From: Lachnospiraceae bacterium
Lineage (GTDB): Bacteria > Bacillota_A > Clostridia > Lachnospirales > Lachnospiraceae
Assembly: GCA_017652545.1 (NCBI GenBank)
Contig: JAGCAV010000160.1
Location: forward strand, 1 to 24,601
Reading direction: 5' to 3'
Length of the DNA: 24,601 bases
The position numbers and the translations under genes were made by a program. Position 1 is the stretch's first letter. Each line of letters begins with the position of its first letter. The notes under the pieces are model-generated. The model saw nothing but the letters and a program-made list of their open reading frames with translations. It was not told the DNA's origin and ran no database searches. Below, piece after piece: positions 13,764 to 21,424 of this stretch.

Positions 13764-13814
13764 AACCCTCCTGTAATGAATTTAAATGTTTGATAAATTC
13801 ATTGTAGGAGGGTT
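13764..13814 (-). promoter_or_regulatory. Leader hairpin that would sequester the ribosome binding site
   Basis: Arms 13764-13783 and 13795-13814 are inverted copies over 20 bp with only a central 2x2 mismatch, loop 11 nt. In the - strand transcript AACCCUCCU pairs with AGGAGGGUU, so the whole Shine-Dalgarno (13772-13766) of the binding-protein gene is in the stem; the stem ends 5 nt before its ATG. It makes up almost the entire leader. A post-transcriptional switch, a 5' stabiliser, or a DNA operator are the options. Confidence 0.75.
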
Positions 13815-13830
13815 GGCTGTCTGTGTAAAT

Positions 13831-13841
13831 TTTATATCATA
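13831..13841 (-). promoter_or_regulatory. Candidate -10 region of the ABC transporter block
   Basis: On the - strand TATGAT (13841-13836) is followed directly by TATAAA (13836-13831, sharing one base). No convincing -35 is visible upstream, which would fit a promoter needing an activator such as the AraC-type response regulator encoded just before it. Confidence 0.45.
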
Positions 13842-13850
13842 CCAGAATCT

Positions 13851-14990
13851 TTAGATTTTTTCCGATCCGTCTGACGGAGCACTGCGTATATTACGCCGGT
13901 AATCCGAAACGGAGAAACCGGTATACTTTCGGAAAGCGGCAGAGAAATAGGCAGGATTTTCATAACCTACCATGCGGGCTATTTCATATGTCTTTTTCTC
14001 CGTGCTGCTCATCAGCAGCTGTGCCTGACGCATGCGCCTGGCAATGAGATATTCCGAGAAACTGGTGCCCATATGCCGGGTAAAGAGGCTGCTGAAGTAA
14101 TTTGTACTCAGACCCACATAGGCCGCCACTTCCCCGAGCCGCAGATCAGACCGGGCATAATGAGCATCCACGTATGCCGCAGCTCTTTCCATCAGAGCCG
14201 GAATATCATTGGCTGACAGGCCGATCTCCCTGGCGAGGCTCTCAAGGGTTTTCCTCAGAATAGCCATGCCTGCCGGACAGGAATCCGCGATGATGATCTG
14301 TTCCTGCATGTTGTGCAGACTGCTCAGCTGATCGTCGTTCAGGCTTTCCTCCAGCTCTGCCCTGCTCACCAGCAGATTGACGGAGGACAGCATCGCAAGA
14401 AAGGCGCCTTCTCCTGTTCCGGTCAGCTTCTTCTCCAGCCGGTCCGCGTACGCCGAAGCATCCTTCCAGTTTCCCATCAGCGTCAGCTTTACGATGTGGT
14501 CCACCAGCGAGGCATACTGCGGGCTGGTGGCCCGGAGGTAATCCTGATCGTCCATCTGACCGAAGCCCTTCATACGATCCTGAATACGCTCGACCTTTTC
14601 ACGTTCGTCCCTTGATTTTGCCAGCCTGGCGTGCAGACGGCGCATGGTTTCGTCCAGCTGATTCAGATTGATGGGCTTAAGAAGATAATCCTCCACGCCC
14701 AGACGCATGGCCTGCTGGGCGTAGCTGAAATCATCATAAGCACTCATCATGACAAACGACATGTCCGTAAACTTTTCGCTCACCTGTTTAACCAATTCCA
14801 GACCGTCCATGCGTCCCATACGGATGTCCGTCATCAGCACGTCGCAGGGCATCTTCTCCAGGGCTTCCAGGGCTTCCACACCATCTTTGGCGGCAAAGAT
14901 CACCTGGAATCCGAGTTTGTTCCAGTCCACAGCAGTGACCATGCCCTCCAGCAAAGTCTCGTCATCGTCGACGATCATCAGGTTAAACAT
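13851..14990 (-). CDS. Response regulator, receiver plus AraC-type DNA-binding domain (YesN-like)
   Basis: 379 residues. Residues 1-120 are a receiver domain with the acidic pair in VDDDE (8-10), the phosphoacceptor D55 in MTDIRM and K105 in LLKPIN. A helical linker of about 150 residues follows, then an AraC-type double helix-turn-helix at about 270-370 (LGEVAAYVGLSTNYFSSLFT, then YEIARMVGYENPAYFSAAFR). ATG 14990 overlaps the kinase stop by 8 nt and GGAGG lies in the end of the kinase gene, so the two are coupled. Regulators of this type activate neighbouring carbohydrate uptake genes, here most likely the transporter block that starts 92 bp downstream. Confidence 0.95.
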   Translation of the reverse strand: MFNLMIVDDDETLLEGMVTAVDWNKLGFQVIFAAKDGVEALEALEKMPCDVLMTDIRMGRMDGLELVKQVSEKFTDMSFVMMSAYDDFSYAQQAMRLGVEDYLLKPINLNQLDETMRRLHARLAKSRDEREKVERIQDRMKGFGQMDDQDYLRATSPQYASLVDHIVKLTLMGNWKDASAYADRLEKKLTGTGEGAFLAMLSSVNLLVSRAELEESLNDDQLSSLHNMQEQIIIADSCPAGMAILRKTLESLAREIGLSANDIPALMERAAAYVDAHYARSDLRLGEVAAYVGLSTNYFSSLFTRHMGTSFSEYLIARRMRQAQLLMSSTEKKTYEIARMVGYENPAYFSAAFRKYTGFSVSDYRRNIRSAPSDGSEKI

Positions 14991-16806
14991 TGTCTTCTGC
15001 CTCCATTGTGATTTCGATCGTCACGCACGTGCCTTCATGCTCCGTGCTCTCGACCGAAAGAACGCACCGATCCTTAAAGAACAGCCGCAGCCGTTCAAAA
15101 ACATTGATTACGCCATAGCTCTTGCGTTCACGCACATCCTGTGCGTCGATCTGTGCACGAAGCGCTTCCAGCGCCTCCCGGCTCATGCCAAGGCCGTCAT
15201 CCGTTACCTGCAGCATCACCGCGCCTTCTTCAGGCCAGCAGGCCACGCTGATGTGCCCGGGGCCTTCTTTCTCTTTAATGCCGTGGTAGATCGCATTTTC
15301 CACCAGTGGCTGGAGAGTCAGCCGGGGTACCTGGAACCCGGCAATATCGTCGTCACAGGCTGCATCCCAGGTCAGCTTGGTCCTGTAGCGGTATTCCTGG
15401 ATCGTCATATAGCTGCGAACGTTCATAATCTCCTGAGACAGGGGAACAACATCACTGCCTTTGCTCAGGCCGGACCGGAAAAAGTCGATCAGCGCCTCCA
15501 GCATCGTAATGGCGTCATCATTTTTCTGCATGCGCACCAGCCATACAATGGAATCCAGTGTGTTGTACAGAAAGTGCGGGTTGATCTGCGCCTGCAAAAG
15601 CAGCAGTTCATAGCTGCGCTGAATCTCCTGCTCCTCCACCACCTGCTGCATCAGCCGCTTCACATGACGGATCATGCGGTTGAATTCATCTGACAGATCT
15701 CCGAGCTCGTCGTCCCGTGACTTTTCAATGGAGAGATCAAAATCGCCGTCGCCCACCCGGTGCGCTGTCTCGTTCAGAGCGACAATCGGCGCAGTAAAGG
15801 TGGTAGATACCCGGTTCGCGCTGCGAATGACCAGGAAAAACAGCACAGCAATGCCGAAGAGCAGCAGTGCGATGGCGATCACAGGAGCCCGGTACAATCG
15901 AAGGTAGGGAACACAGTTAACGATGATCCAGTGGTTTGCATCCACCGCAGCGTAACAGACCTTATAATACCCTGCGCGGACCACATCAAAGTGTTTGAAG
16001 TCACTTCGCCAGTAGCCGATCGTGCCGATGGTCCGCTGCACATAGTCCGGCGGCGTCTCCCGCTCTTCAAGAACACGGAAATCGCCGGCCTCCGCCACGG
16101 TGATGTTATTCTCCTCATAAATGCGCACGCGTTCATCCACGATGCGCATTTCCATGTCCGGCGCGATGATGTACCAACTGCCTTCCCCTGTAAGCAGATC
16201 AGAGATGACTTCATCCACCCGGGCCTCCACCAGCAGCGCACCGATATATTCCCCTCCGGGCTCCAGCCGAAGAGGAACCCCCAGCGCGGCGAAACTGCCG
16301 CCCAGTGTGTTGACGGCCCTCGACCCCTGCCGCATGGGAAACCATATCTCGCCTGTGCTGTTCCGGATGTTCTCGTACCAGTCGGTATGTCGAAAGTCTT
16401 CCTGGAGGAATTCGAGGCTGCCGTTTTTGTACTGTGCTCCGTTTTCCGCTATAATGTATACCTCAAGCCTGGAGTCAAAATAGCGGGAGATATAGCCAAG
16501 CTCGTTGTTGACGGACAGCTCTGACCGGTATCGCCCCCGGGTGTCGGCAAATGTCTGGGTCAGTTCTTCCAGAATGTCCCTGTCATTCGCCACAGTGCGC
16601 GCCACCTGGCTCGCCTCCTCCATCAGCTGTTCCAGGTCCAGCTGGATCCGGGACATGCGCCCGGTCAGTAAAGCAGTGGACTGGTTCCAGGTGTTGACTG
16701 CTGTGTAGAGAGCAAAAGCAAGGAAAAAGATGGATGTGGGAATAAGGGCAATGGACATGAAACTGCGCCGCAGCCTGTCCCGTATGGCGATGCGTCCCCG
16801 ATGCAT
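14983..16806 (-). CDS. Sensor histidine kinase (YesM/LytS-like, His_kinase family)
   Basis: 607 residues from ATG 16806, with AGGAGGG 8 nt upstream; longer in-frame starts lie inside the preceding gene. TM1 is about 18-37, followed by an extracellular sensory region of about 270 residues, TM2 at about 308-328 and a HAMP segment to about 382. The phosphoacceptor is H411 in INPHFLYNTLDSI, the mark of the His_kinase (PF06580) group. The ATPase domain has the N box PLVENAIYHG (500-509) and DDGLGM (536-541). It should phosphorylate the AraC-type regulator encoded next. The gene for an exported sugar-binding-like protein ends 1 bp before it, pointing to a ligand-loaded binding protein as the signal for the extracellular domain. 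Confidence 0.94.
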   Translation of the reverse strand: MHRGRIAIRDRLRRSFMSIALIPTSIFFLAFALYTAVNTWNQSTALLTGRMSRIQLDLEQLMEEASQVARTVANDRDILEELTQTFADTRGRYRSELSVNNELGYISRYFDSRLEVYIIAENGAQYKNGSLEFLQEDFRHTDWYENIRNSTGEIWFPMRQGSRAVNTLGGSFAALGVPLRLEPGGEYIGALLVEARVDEVISDLLTGEGSWYIIAPDMEMRIVDERVRIYEENNITVAEAGDFRVLEERETPPDYVQRTIGTIGYWRSDFKHFDVVRAGYYKVCYAAVDANHWIIVNCVPYLRLYRAPVIAIALLLFGIAVLFFLVIRSANRVSTTFTAPIVALNETAHRVGDGDFDLSIEKSRDDELGDLSDEFNRMIRHVKRLMQQVVEEQEIQRSYELLLLQAQINPHFLYNTLDSIVWLVRMQKNDDAITMLEALIDFFRSGLSKGSDVVPLSQEIMNVRSYMTIQEYRYRTKLTWDAACDDDIAGFQVPRLTLQPLVENAIYHGIKEKEGPGHISVACWPEEGAVMLQVTDDGLGMSREALEALRAQIDAQDVRERKSYGVINVFERLRLFFKDRCVLSVESTEHEGTCVTIEITMEAEDNV

Positions 16807-16807
16807 A

Positions 16808-17722
16808 TCATCGTCCCTCCTGTTCGTCAGCGAAAAGCATGATTCCCTCAAACGAGACATCCTGCGGCGCATCAGACCCGGATTGGTCCGCCTCAATCAT
16901 TTGCAGGATGACACTGCCGTAATCTGTCTCCAGCGCGGCGCAGGCATACAGCCTCCCCGCCTGAAGTGCCCGCCGGGCATCATCCATACCGCCCACGCAG
17001 ACGACCGGCAGTTCATCTGTATCGGGAAGATTCATCAGGGCATTGATTGCCCCCAGTGCCTGTTCATCCCCATGGGCGAAGATGGCGCTGAAACACAGTC
17101 CCTTTTCCGCGATAAATCTCGACAACTCCTGGTTGGCTGTCTGGCGATCCCCTCCGCCGTTCAATACGCCGGCGATATTGGCGTCCTCAATGTCATCCAG
17201 GCTCCTTCGAAAGCTCCCCGACAATTCATTGGTGATGCTGCTGCCAGGTGCCCCCGTGATTTCCAGAATCGACAGAGGCCCGGTTCCGGCGCTGCCTGTC
17301 AGCGCCTCCACGCAGGACTGTGCTGCCCAGTTCCAGTTCACACCAGCCTGAGCATACACATCATCCTCCCTGACATCTGAGGCATACTGATCCGCCAGAA
17401 TCACCTTTATCCCGGCCTGCGCCGCGCGGCCGATCACCTCGCCCAGCCCCAGGGATCTGACACATGAGACCACGAGATAGGACGGTTCCTCGGCAATCAG
17501 TGTGTCGATGTCCGAAACCTGCTGGGACATTCTGCCTCCGGCGTCCATCATATGGACCGACATGCCGGCCGTTTCCAGGCCGGAGACGATGTTCTGGGTG
17601 AGAGCGATACCTCTGGCTGTGGTGGCGTCAGACATAGAAATGCCTACGTCAACGGCCTGTGCTCCCGCGGCGCACAAGCCAACGAACAAAGCAGTCAGGC
17701 TGCACAGAATCTGTCTTTTCAT
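16808..17722 (-). CDS. Exported sugar-binding-like sensor protein
   Basis: 304 residues from ATG 17722. The alternative ATG 17737 overlaps the stop of the upstream gene by 8 nt and could be used by coupling; neither has a strong Shine-Dalgarno. Residues 1-23 are a signal peptide ending AGAQA. The mature protein is a Peripl_BP_4-type fold: VGISMSDATTARG, LVVSCVRSLGLGEVIGRA, IKVILADQ, ILEITGAPGSS and FAHGDEQALGAINAL follow the order of ribose-binding proteins. It is more diverged than the transport binding protein at 12787-13758 and sits directly before the kinase gene, as XylFII does before LytS-YesN in clostridial xylose sensing. I therefore call it the ligand-binding sensor of a three-component system. 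No canonical lipobox is present. Confidence 0.85.
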   Translation of the reverse strand: MKRQILCSLTALFVGLCAAGAQAVDVGISMSDATTARGIALTQNIVSGLETAGMSVHMMDAGGRMSQQVSDIDTLIAEEPSYLVVSCVRSLGLGEVIGRAAQAGIKVILADQYASDVREDDVYAQAGVNWNWAAQSCVEALTGSAGTGPLSILEITGAPGSSITNELSGSFRRSLDDIEDANIAGVLNGGGDRQTANQELSRFIAEKGLCFSAIFAHGDEQALGAINALMNLPDTDELPVVCVGGMDDARRALQAGRLYACAALETDYGSVILQMIEADQSGSDAPQDVSFEGIMLFADEQEGR

Positions 17723-17729
17723 GACATAT

Positions 17730-18263
17730 TCACACATCAAATCTTTTATATCCCCCGTAGCAGTCGATACAAAGCTTCCGTTCCCCGGTGAGCCGGATCC
17801 ACGGCTCACCGGCAATTTCCCCGCAGACATCACACCGGCAGGATTTAAAGATCCTCGCTCTTTCCGGAAGCGGCAGGCGGGTTTCCATGACTTCAAAAAG
17901 ATCAGCCGGCCGGCTCTCCTGAAGGTACTGAAACTTCTGTTCTCTGGACATACCTTCAGGGGTGGCTTTCAGAACCAGGCGCACTGATTCACCTGTCGCT
18001 CTTTTATAAAACGAAAATGCCTGCTTTCCGGTCATGTGGAACAGCAGGTTCCCTTTTCCCACGCTGCATCCTGATATGACCTGTACGGCGTCCACTCCGC
18101 AGGCGTCGTTCTCCGAAATGCACACCATCTGTTCGTCTCCGGAATGATCCTGTTTCAGGAGCTCTTCAGCATAAAGGGCTGCCTTAAATCCGATCATAAG
18201 CCCGCCGCAGGCATGTCCGTGAAACGCAGTACACTTCTCCCACAACGCTTTTTCATCCTGCAT
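17730..18263 (-). CDS. FmdE-family protein with C-terminal zinc ribbon
   Basis: 177 residues with GGAGGAAAG before ATG 18263. The FmdE domain (PF02663) is clear: FHGHACGGLMIGFKAAL near the start, then ENDACGVDAVQVISGCSVGK and GNL. The conserved His and Cys residues are expected to bind metal. Residues 142-169 are a zinc ribbon with C144-x-x-C147 and C165-x-x-C168. FmdE was named from a formylmethanofuran dehydrogenase operon, but most bacterial members lie elsewhere and their function is open; no molybdopterin or tungsten enzyme is in this window. The gene overlaps the hydrolase gene by 11 nt and the following sensor gene begins at or within its end, so it belongs to the same operon. The ribbon could bind DNA or a partner protein. 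Confidence 0.9.
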   Translation of the reverse strand: MQDEKALWEKCTAFHGHACGGLMIGFKAALYAEELLKQDHSGDEQMVCISENDACGVDAVQVISGCSVGKGNLLFHMTGKQAFSFYKRATGESVRLVLKATPEGMSREQKFQYLQESRPADLFEVMETRLPLPERARIFKSCRCDVCGEIAGEPWIRLTGERKLCIDCYGGYKRFDV

Positions 18264-20148
18264 CTCTTTCCTCCCGTGCTGCCACCTGTTTTACACAGTT
18301 TTCAGCAAATTCCGTATATTCAGTGTTCCCGGCTTCCCCTGCCCATGCCCTGAGAACCCCGGTCTTGCTCAGCGCGTTCTTCACATAGGGATGACGGGAA
18401 TCCGCGCCTTCCGGGATCAGTTTCATGCTTTCGGATGCCATATCCGCCAGCAGATCGAGAAGCTGCCCGGTGACATCCGCATCCGTATCCATGCCGATCG
18501 AGAGGATCTGCGGCACAAAGCCGAGGGTCGAAGCGGTATAGCAGCAGCCGTCAAAACCGTTCGGGTTCGATTCGTCCGTGACGGGTGTATTGATCCTGTT
18601 GGTCAGGTACACGATCACCAGGTTCCGGGACGGGTCGATCATCGCCAGCGTCCCCGTCCAGCCCTGATGCCCCACGGTACCCGGAGCTGCCTGTGTGCCG
18701 AAGTGCCAGACGCGCTGGTCATCACCCTCACGGAACCATCCCAGGCCCCACTGGCCGGCGTCAGCCGCCTTCGGCGCCGTAAAAAAGTCCATCACGTTCC
18801 GTGAGAAAAACCTGTGCTTCCCATATCCGCCGGTGAGCATCACACTGGCCAGCCTCGCCAGATCTCCTGCGCAGGCAAAAAGACCTGCGTGTCCGGAAAC
18901 GCCTTCCATGCAATACCATGCCAGCTCATCGTGCACTTCGCCCTGCAGTGTTTCCGTACGGATACCCTCAAAGGAAACATGCCCGTCCCGGGTGTTCCCG
19001 TTCAGTTCCGTGGCAGCGCAGTCATCCGCGGAAAACCCGTTCTCCGGCGGCAGGAAGCAGATTCGGTCAAGGCCGAGCGGATCAAAGAAGGTCTTCTTCA
19101 TGTACTCGTCCAGCCGCAGGCCGGTGACCTTCTCGATAATAAAGCACAGCAATATATAGTCCACGTCGGAATAGAGCGTCTTTGTTCCCGGCTCATAGAG
19201 CAGCGGCGTCCTGCAGATCGCTCCGAGTGTCTCTTCCCGGGCAGCGGCATGACACCGGTTCGAACCTGCCTCACCGGCGGCAAGGCGCGACATGTCAAAG
19301 TCCGGATCATGATAATGCGGCGACGCGGGAAACCCTGCCTGATGGCAGAGCAGGTCCCGGACGGTCACTTTCCGCTTCCATGCGATCTGCGTATCATGAT
19401 CCGGCGCGGCCCCCGTTTCGTACACAAGATCAAGTGTATCTTCCGCAAAGCCTCTCCCCAGGATATCCGTCACAGGGCTGCCGACATCCAGCAGACCGTC
19501 CGTAACCAGCTTCTGCAGGGCATAGTTGGCGGAAAACATCTTGGTCACGCTTGCCAGGTCATACAGGGTTTCGCCCGTCACCGGCGTCCTGTCCTTTTTG
19601 GGGGTTCCGTCCGCTTCATAGCTGTTGAGGCTGCCCCATGAACGCTCGCAGACCAGACGCCCGTTTCTGATCACGGCCATCTGCGCGCCGGTGAACCCGC
19701 ATGCAATATCGGACTGAATGATATCCGAGATCAGCCTGAGCGCTTCCGGCCGGATGCCCTCAAGGCTGTCCGGTTCCTCAAGCACTGTCGGATAGGGAAT
19801 GCACACCTCCACGGCTTCGGCAGGCTGCGGGGGCATGATGCCGGAAACCTGCAGCGTATTCACGCCGTCGACGGCAGCTTCGGAAATATCAACCTTCCAC
19901 ACGCCTGCGTTCATCCCCGATGTATCGCATTTCTGCCCGTTGACATACAGGGAAAAACGCTCCGTCTCATCACTGACCCTGATCCACACAGTCCCCTGCC
20001 CATGAAATGACTGAAAGCTCAGCATGCTGTTCATGGCAAGCGTATCATCGGTATAATGCTTCCAGTCGGGAAATGCCGCCTTCTTCTGCCATTCCCATTC
20101 CGGAAGCGCTGCCGCTGCGCTCACCGGCAGGAATGCGCGTTTCATCAT
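18253..20148 (-). CDS. YfeW/PBP4B-like serine hydrolase with N-terminal extension
   Basis: 631 residues. From about residue 130 the protein is a class C beta-lactamase/DD-peptidase-type serine hydrolase that follows E. coli YfeW (PBP4B) closely: DLASVTKMF with nucleophile S200 and K203, LYSDVDY (Y326 in the Y-x-N position, here Y-S-D), AATELNGNTRDG, EGVSGHAGLF and GHQGWTG (H494-Q-G replacing KTG). The first 120 residues are extra; they resemble a beta-sandwich sugar-binding domain (VWIRVSDETERFSLYVNGQ). The N terminus MMKRAFLPVSAAAALPEW has only a short hydrophobic core, so export is uncertain. Two ATG codons occur together; AAGGA lies 10 nt upstream of the first. In E. coli yfeW adjoins the MurNAc genes. 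The substrate may be a peptidoglycan fragment or an ester. Confidence 0.9.
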   Translation of the reverse strand: MMKRAFLPVSAAAALPEWEWQKKAAFPDWKHYTDDTLAMNSMLSFQSFHGQGTVWIRVSDETERFSLYVNGQKCDTSGMNAGVWKVDISEAAVDGVNTLQVSGIMPPQPAEAVEVCIPYPTVLEEPDSLEGIRPEALRLISDIIQSDIACGFTGAQMAVIRNGRLVCERSWGSLNSYEADGTPKKDRTPVTGETLYDLASVTKMFSANYALQKLVTDGLLDVGSPVTDILGRGFAEDTLDLVYETGAAPDHDTQIAWKRKVTVRDLLCHQAGFPASPHYHDPDFDMSRLAAGEAGSNRCHAAAREETLGAICRTPLLYEPGTKTLYSDVDYILLCFIIEKVTGLRLDEYMKKTFFDPLGLDRICFLPPENGFSADDCAATELNGNTRDGHVSFEGIRTETLQGEVHDELAWYCMEGVSGHAGLFACAGDLARLASVMLTGGYGKHRFFSRNVMDFFTAPKAADAGQWGLGWFREGDDQRVWHFGTQAAPGTVGHQGWTGTLAMIDPSRNLVIVYLTNRINTPVTDESNPNGFDGCCYTASTLGFVPQILSIGMDTDADVTGQLLDLLADMASESMKLIPEGADSRHPYVKNALSKTGVLRAWAGEAGNTEYTEFAENCVKQVAAREERDAG

Positions 20149-20155
20149 GATCTCA

Positions 20156-21331
20156 TCATCCTTTCCAGGGATCGATCAGCACCTTCATGCTCTCTTCCGT
20201 CATGCTCGTCTCGAGGGCTGTGCGGTAATCATCCAGCCCGTACACATGGCTGAACACCCTTTCCCACGGGAAACGGTCTTTTTCACGCAGCATCATTTCC
20301 ATAACTGTCTTGTAGCAGTTGTGGGTATGATTGGTCATACCGATGATACGCAGATTGTTCGCGCAGACCTCATGTATGTTGATATTCGTTCCGCCGCAGT
20401 CCACAAAGTTCCCCGGCTCCAGGTACATGCCGGCTTTGCGCAGATAGCGCAGTCCCTCCGGAACGACCTCCGGTCTGCCTACGCACTCAACCACGACATC
20501 AGCGCCGCGGCCGCCGGGCGAGAATTCCCTGATCAGCCTGATCCGTTCCTCTTCCGTTGTTTTTTTGACGTTGATCGTCAGGTCCGCGCCCATCGCTTTC
20601 GCGATGTCCAGCTTGAAATCTGATATGTCGGTCGCGATGATCCTGCCGGCCCCAAGCATTCTCGCCATGGCGATATGCGCGATTCCAAGCGGACCGGATC
20701 CCTGAACGACCACTGTGTTTCCGAAGTTGAAGCCTTCCATGGAAAAACCGGAAAACTCCCGCGCCTTTTCCAGCGTATATGCAACGCACATCACTTCCGT
20801 GAAGGCAGCCATCTCATCCGGCAGGCCGTCCGGCACTTTATAGGCACGGGTACCGGGCTCCAGATAGATATACTGGGAAAATCCGCCGTACAGATGATTT
20901 CCGTCGTTGCAGGAACGCATATTGCCGTAGCTGAACTGCAGATGCTCGCACCATGGGTAATTCGGTATATTTTTGCAGTACCAGCATGTTCCGCAGACGA
21001 CGTCCGGACAGATCGTGATCCGGTCTCCGACGCGGAGAATGTCCCCGTCAAAGGAAAGCTTTCTCGATGCCTCTTCATCAATCTCCACGATCTCCATCAC
21101 CAGTTCATGGCCCTGAATGATCGGGAAGGGCAGATCGATCTCATTGGCCGTCCCCTTATACTGGACGGATTCGCCCCGGAAAGAATGTTTGTCTGTCCCG
21201 CAGATCCCTGCCTTCAGGATCCTGCAGATCGCAGCGCCTTTCCCGAGCTTTGGCATATCAAACTCCCTGATCTGTGTAACACCCGGCGCGACCAGTACGC
21301 CGGCTCTTACCTTCTTCTCCATACCTGACAC
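20156..21331 (-). CDS. Zinc-dependent alcohol/polyol dehydrogenase (MDR superfamily)
   Basis: 391 residues. The GTG at 21331 is preferred because AAAGGA lies 7 nt upstream; ATG 21322 is the alternative. The N-terminal catalytic domain has zinc ligands C44 (GICGTD) and H75-E76 (GHE), and a structural zinc lobe with C113, C116, C119 and C128. The Rossmann domain carries VVVQGSGPLG. It should oxidise a secondary alcohol, polyol or sugar with NAD(P)+ in the cytosol; sorbitol and threonine dehydrogenases are family relatives, but the substrate cannot be told from sequence. It is the first gene of the six-gene block ending at the response regulator and is 7 bp before the hydrolase gene. A TTGACA at 21369-21364 lies upstream without a matching -10. 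Confidence 0.9.
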   Translation of the reverse strand: MSGMEKKVRAGVLVAPGVTQIREFDMPKLGKGAAICRILKAGICGTDKHSFRGESVQYKGTANEIDLPFPIIQGHELVMEIVEIDEEASRKLSFDGDILRVGDRITICPDVVCGTCWYCKNIPNYPWCEHLQFSYGNMRSCNDGNHLYGGFSQYIYLEPGTRAYKVPDGLPDEMAAFTEVMCVAYTLEKAREFSGFSMEGFNFGNTVVVQGSGPLGIAHIAMARMLGAGRIIATDISDFKLDIAKAMGADLTINVKKTTEEERIRLIREFSPGGRGADVVVECVGRPEVVPEGLRYLRKAGMYLEPGNFVDCGGTNINIHEVCANNLRIIGMTNHTHNCYKTVMEMMLREKDRFPWERVFSHVYGLDDYRTALETSMTEESMKVLIDPWKG

Positions 21332-21376
21332 ACCCGTTTCCTTTCTTTGTCTGTTGTTTTTCCTGTCAAAATGACA

Positions 21377-21404
21377 TTGGGGGCAAAAGGTCTTTTGCCC
21401 CCAA
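21377..21404 (-). terminator. Terminator-like hairpin after ddh
   Basis: TTGGGGGCAAAAG (21377-21389) and CTTTTGCCCCCAA (21392-21404) pair perfectly with a 2-nt spacer. On the - strand it is followed by only TGTCATTTTG, so read-through into the dehydrogenase gene is possible. Confidence 0.75.
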
Positions 21405-21424
21405 CGGTATTTCTCTCATGTTTC

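Noticed and set aside
14749..16524. Long + strand frames opposite the regulator and kinase genes
   Set aside because: Antisense shadows with no domain pattern; the kinase and regulator are intact and coupled on the - strand.
18253..20148. Beta-lactamase conferring resistance
   Set aside because: The sequence follows YfeW/PBP4B, with Y-S-D and H-Q-G motifs, not a true AmpC-type enzyme.
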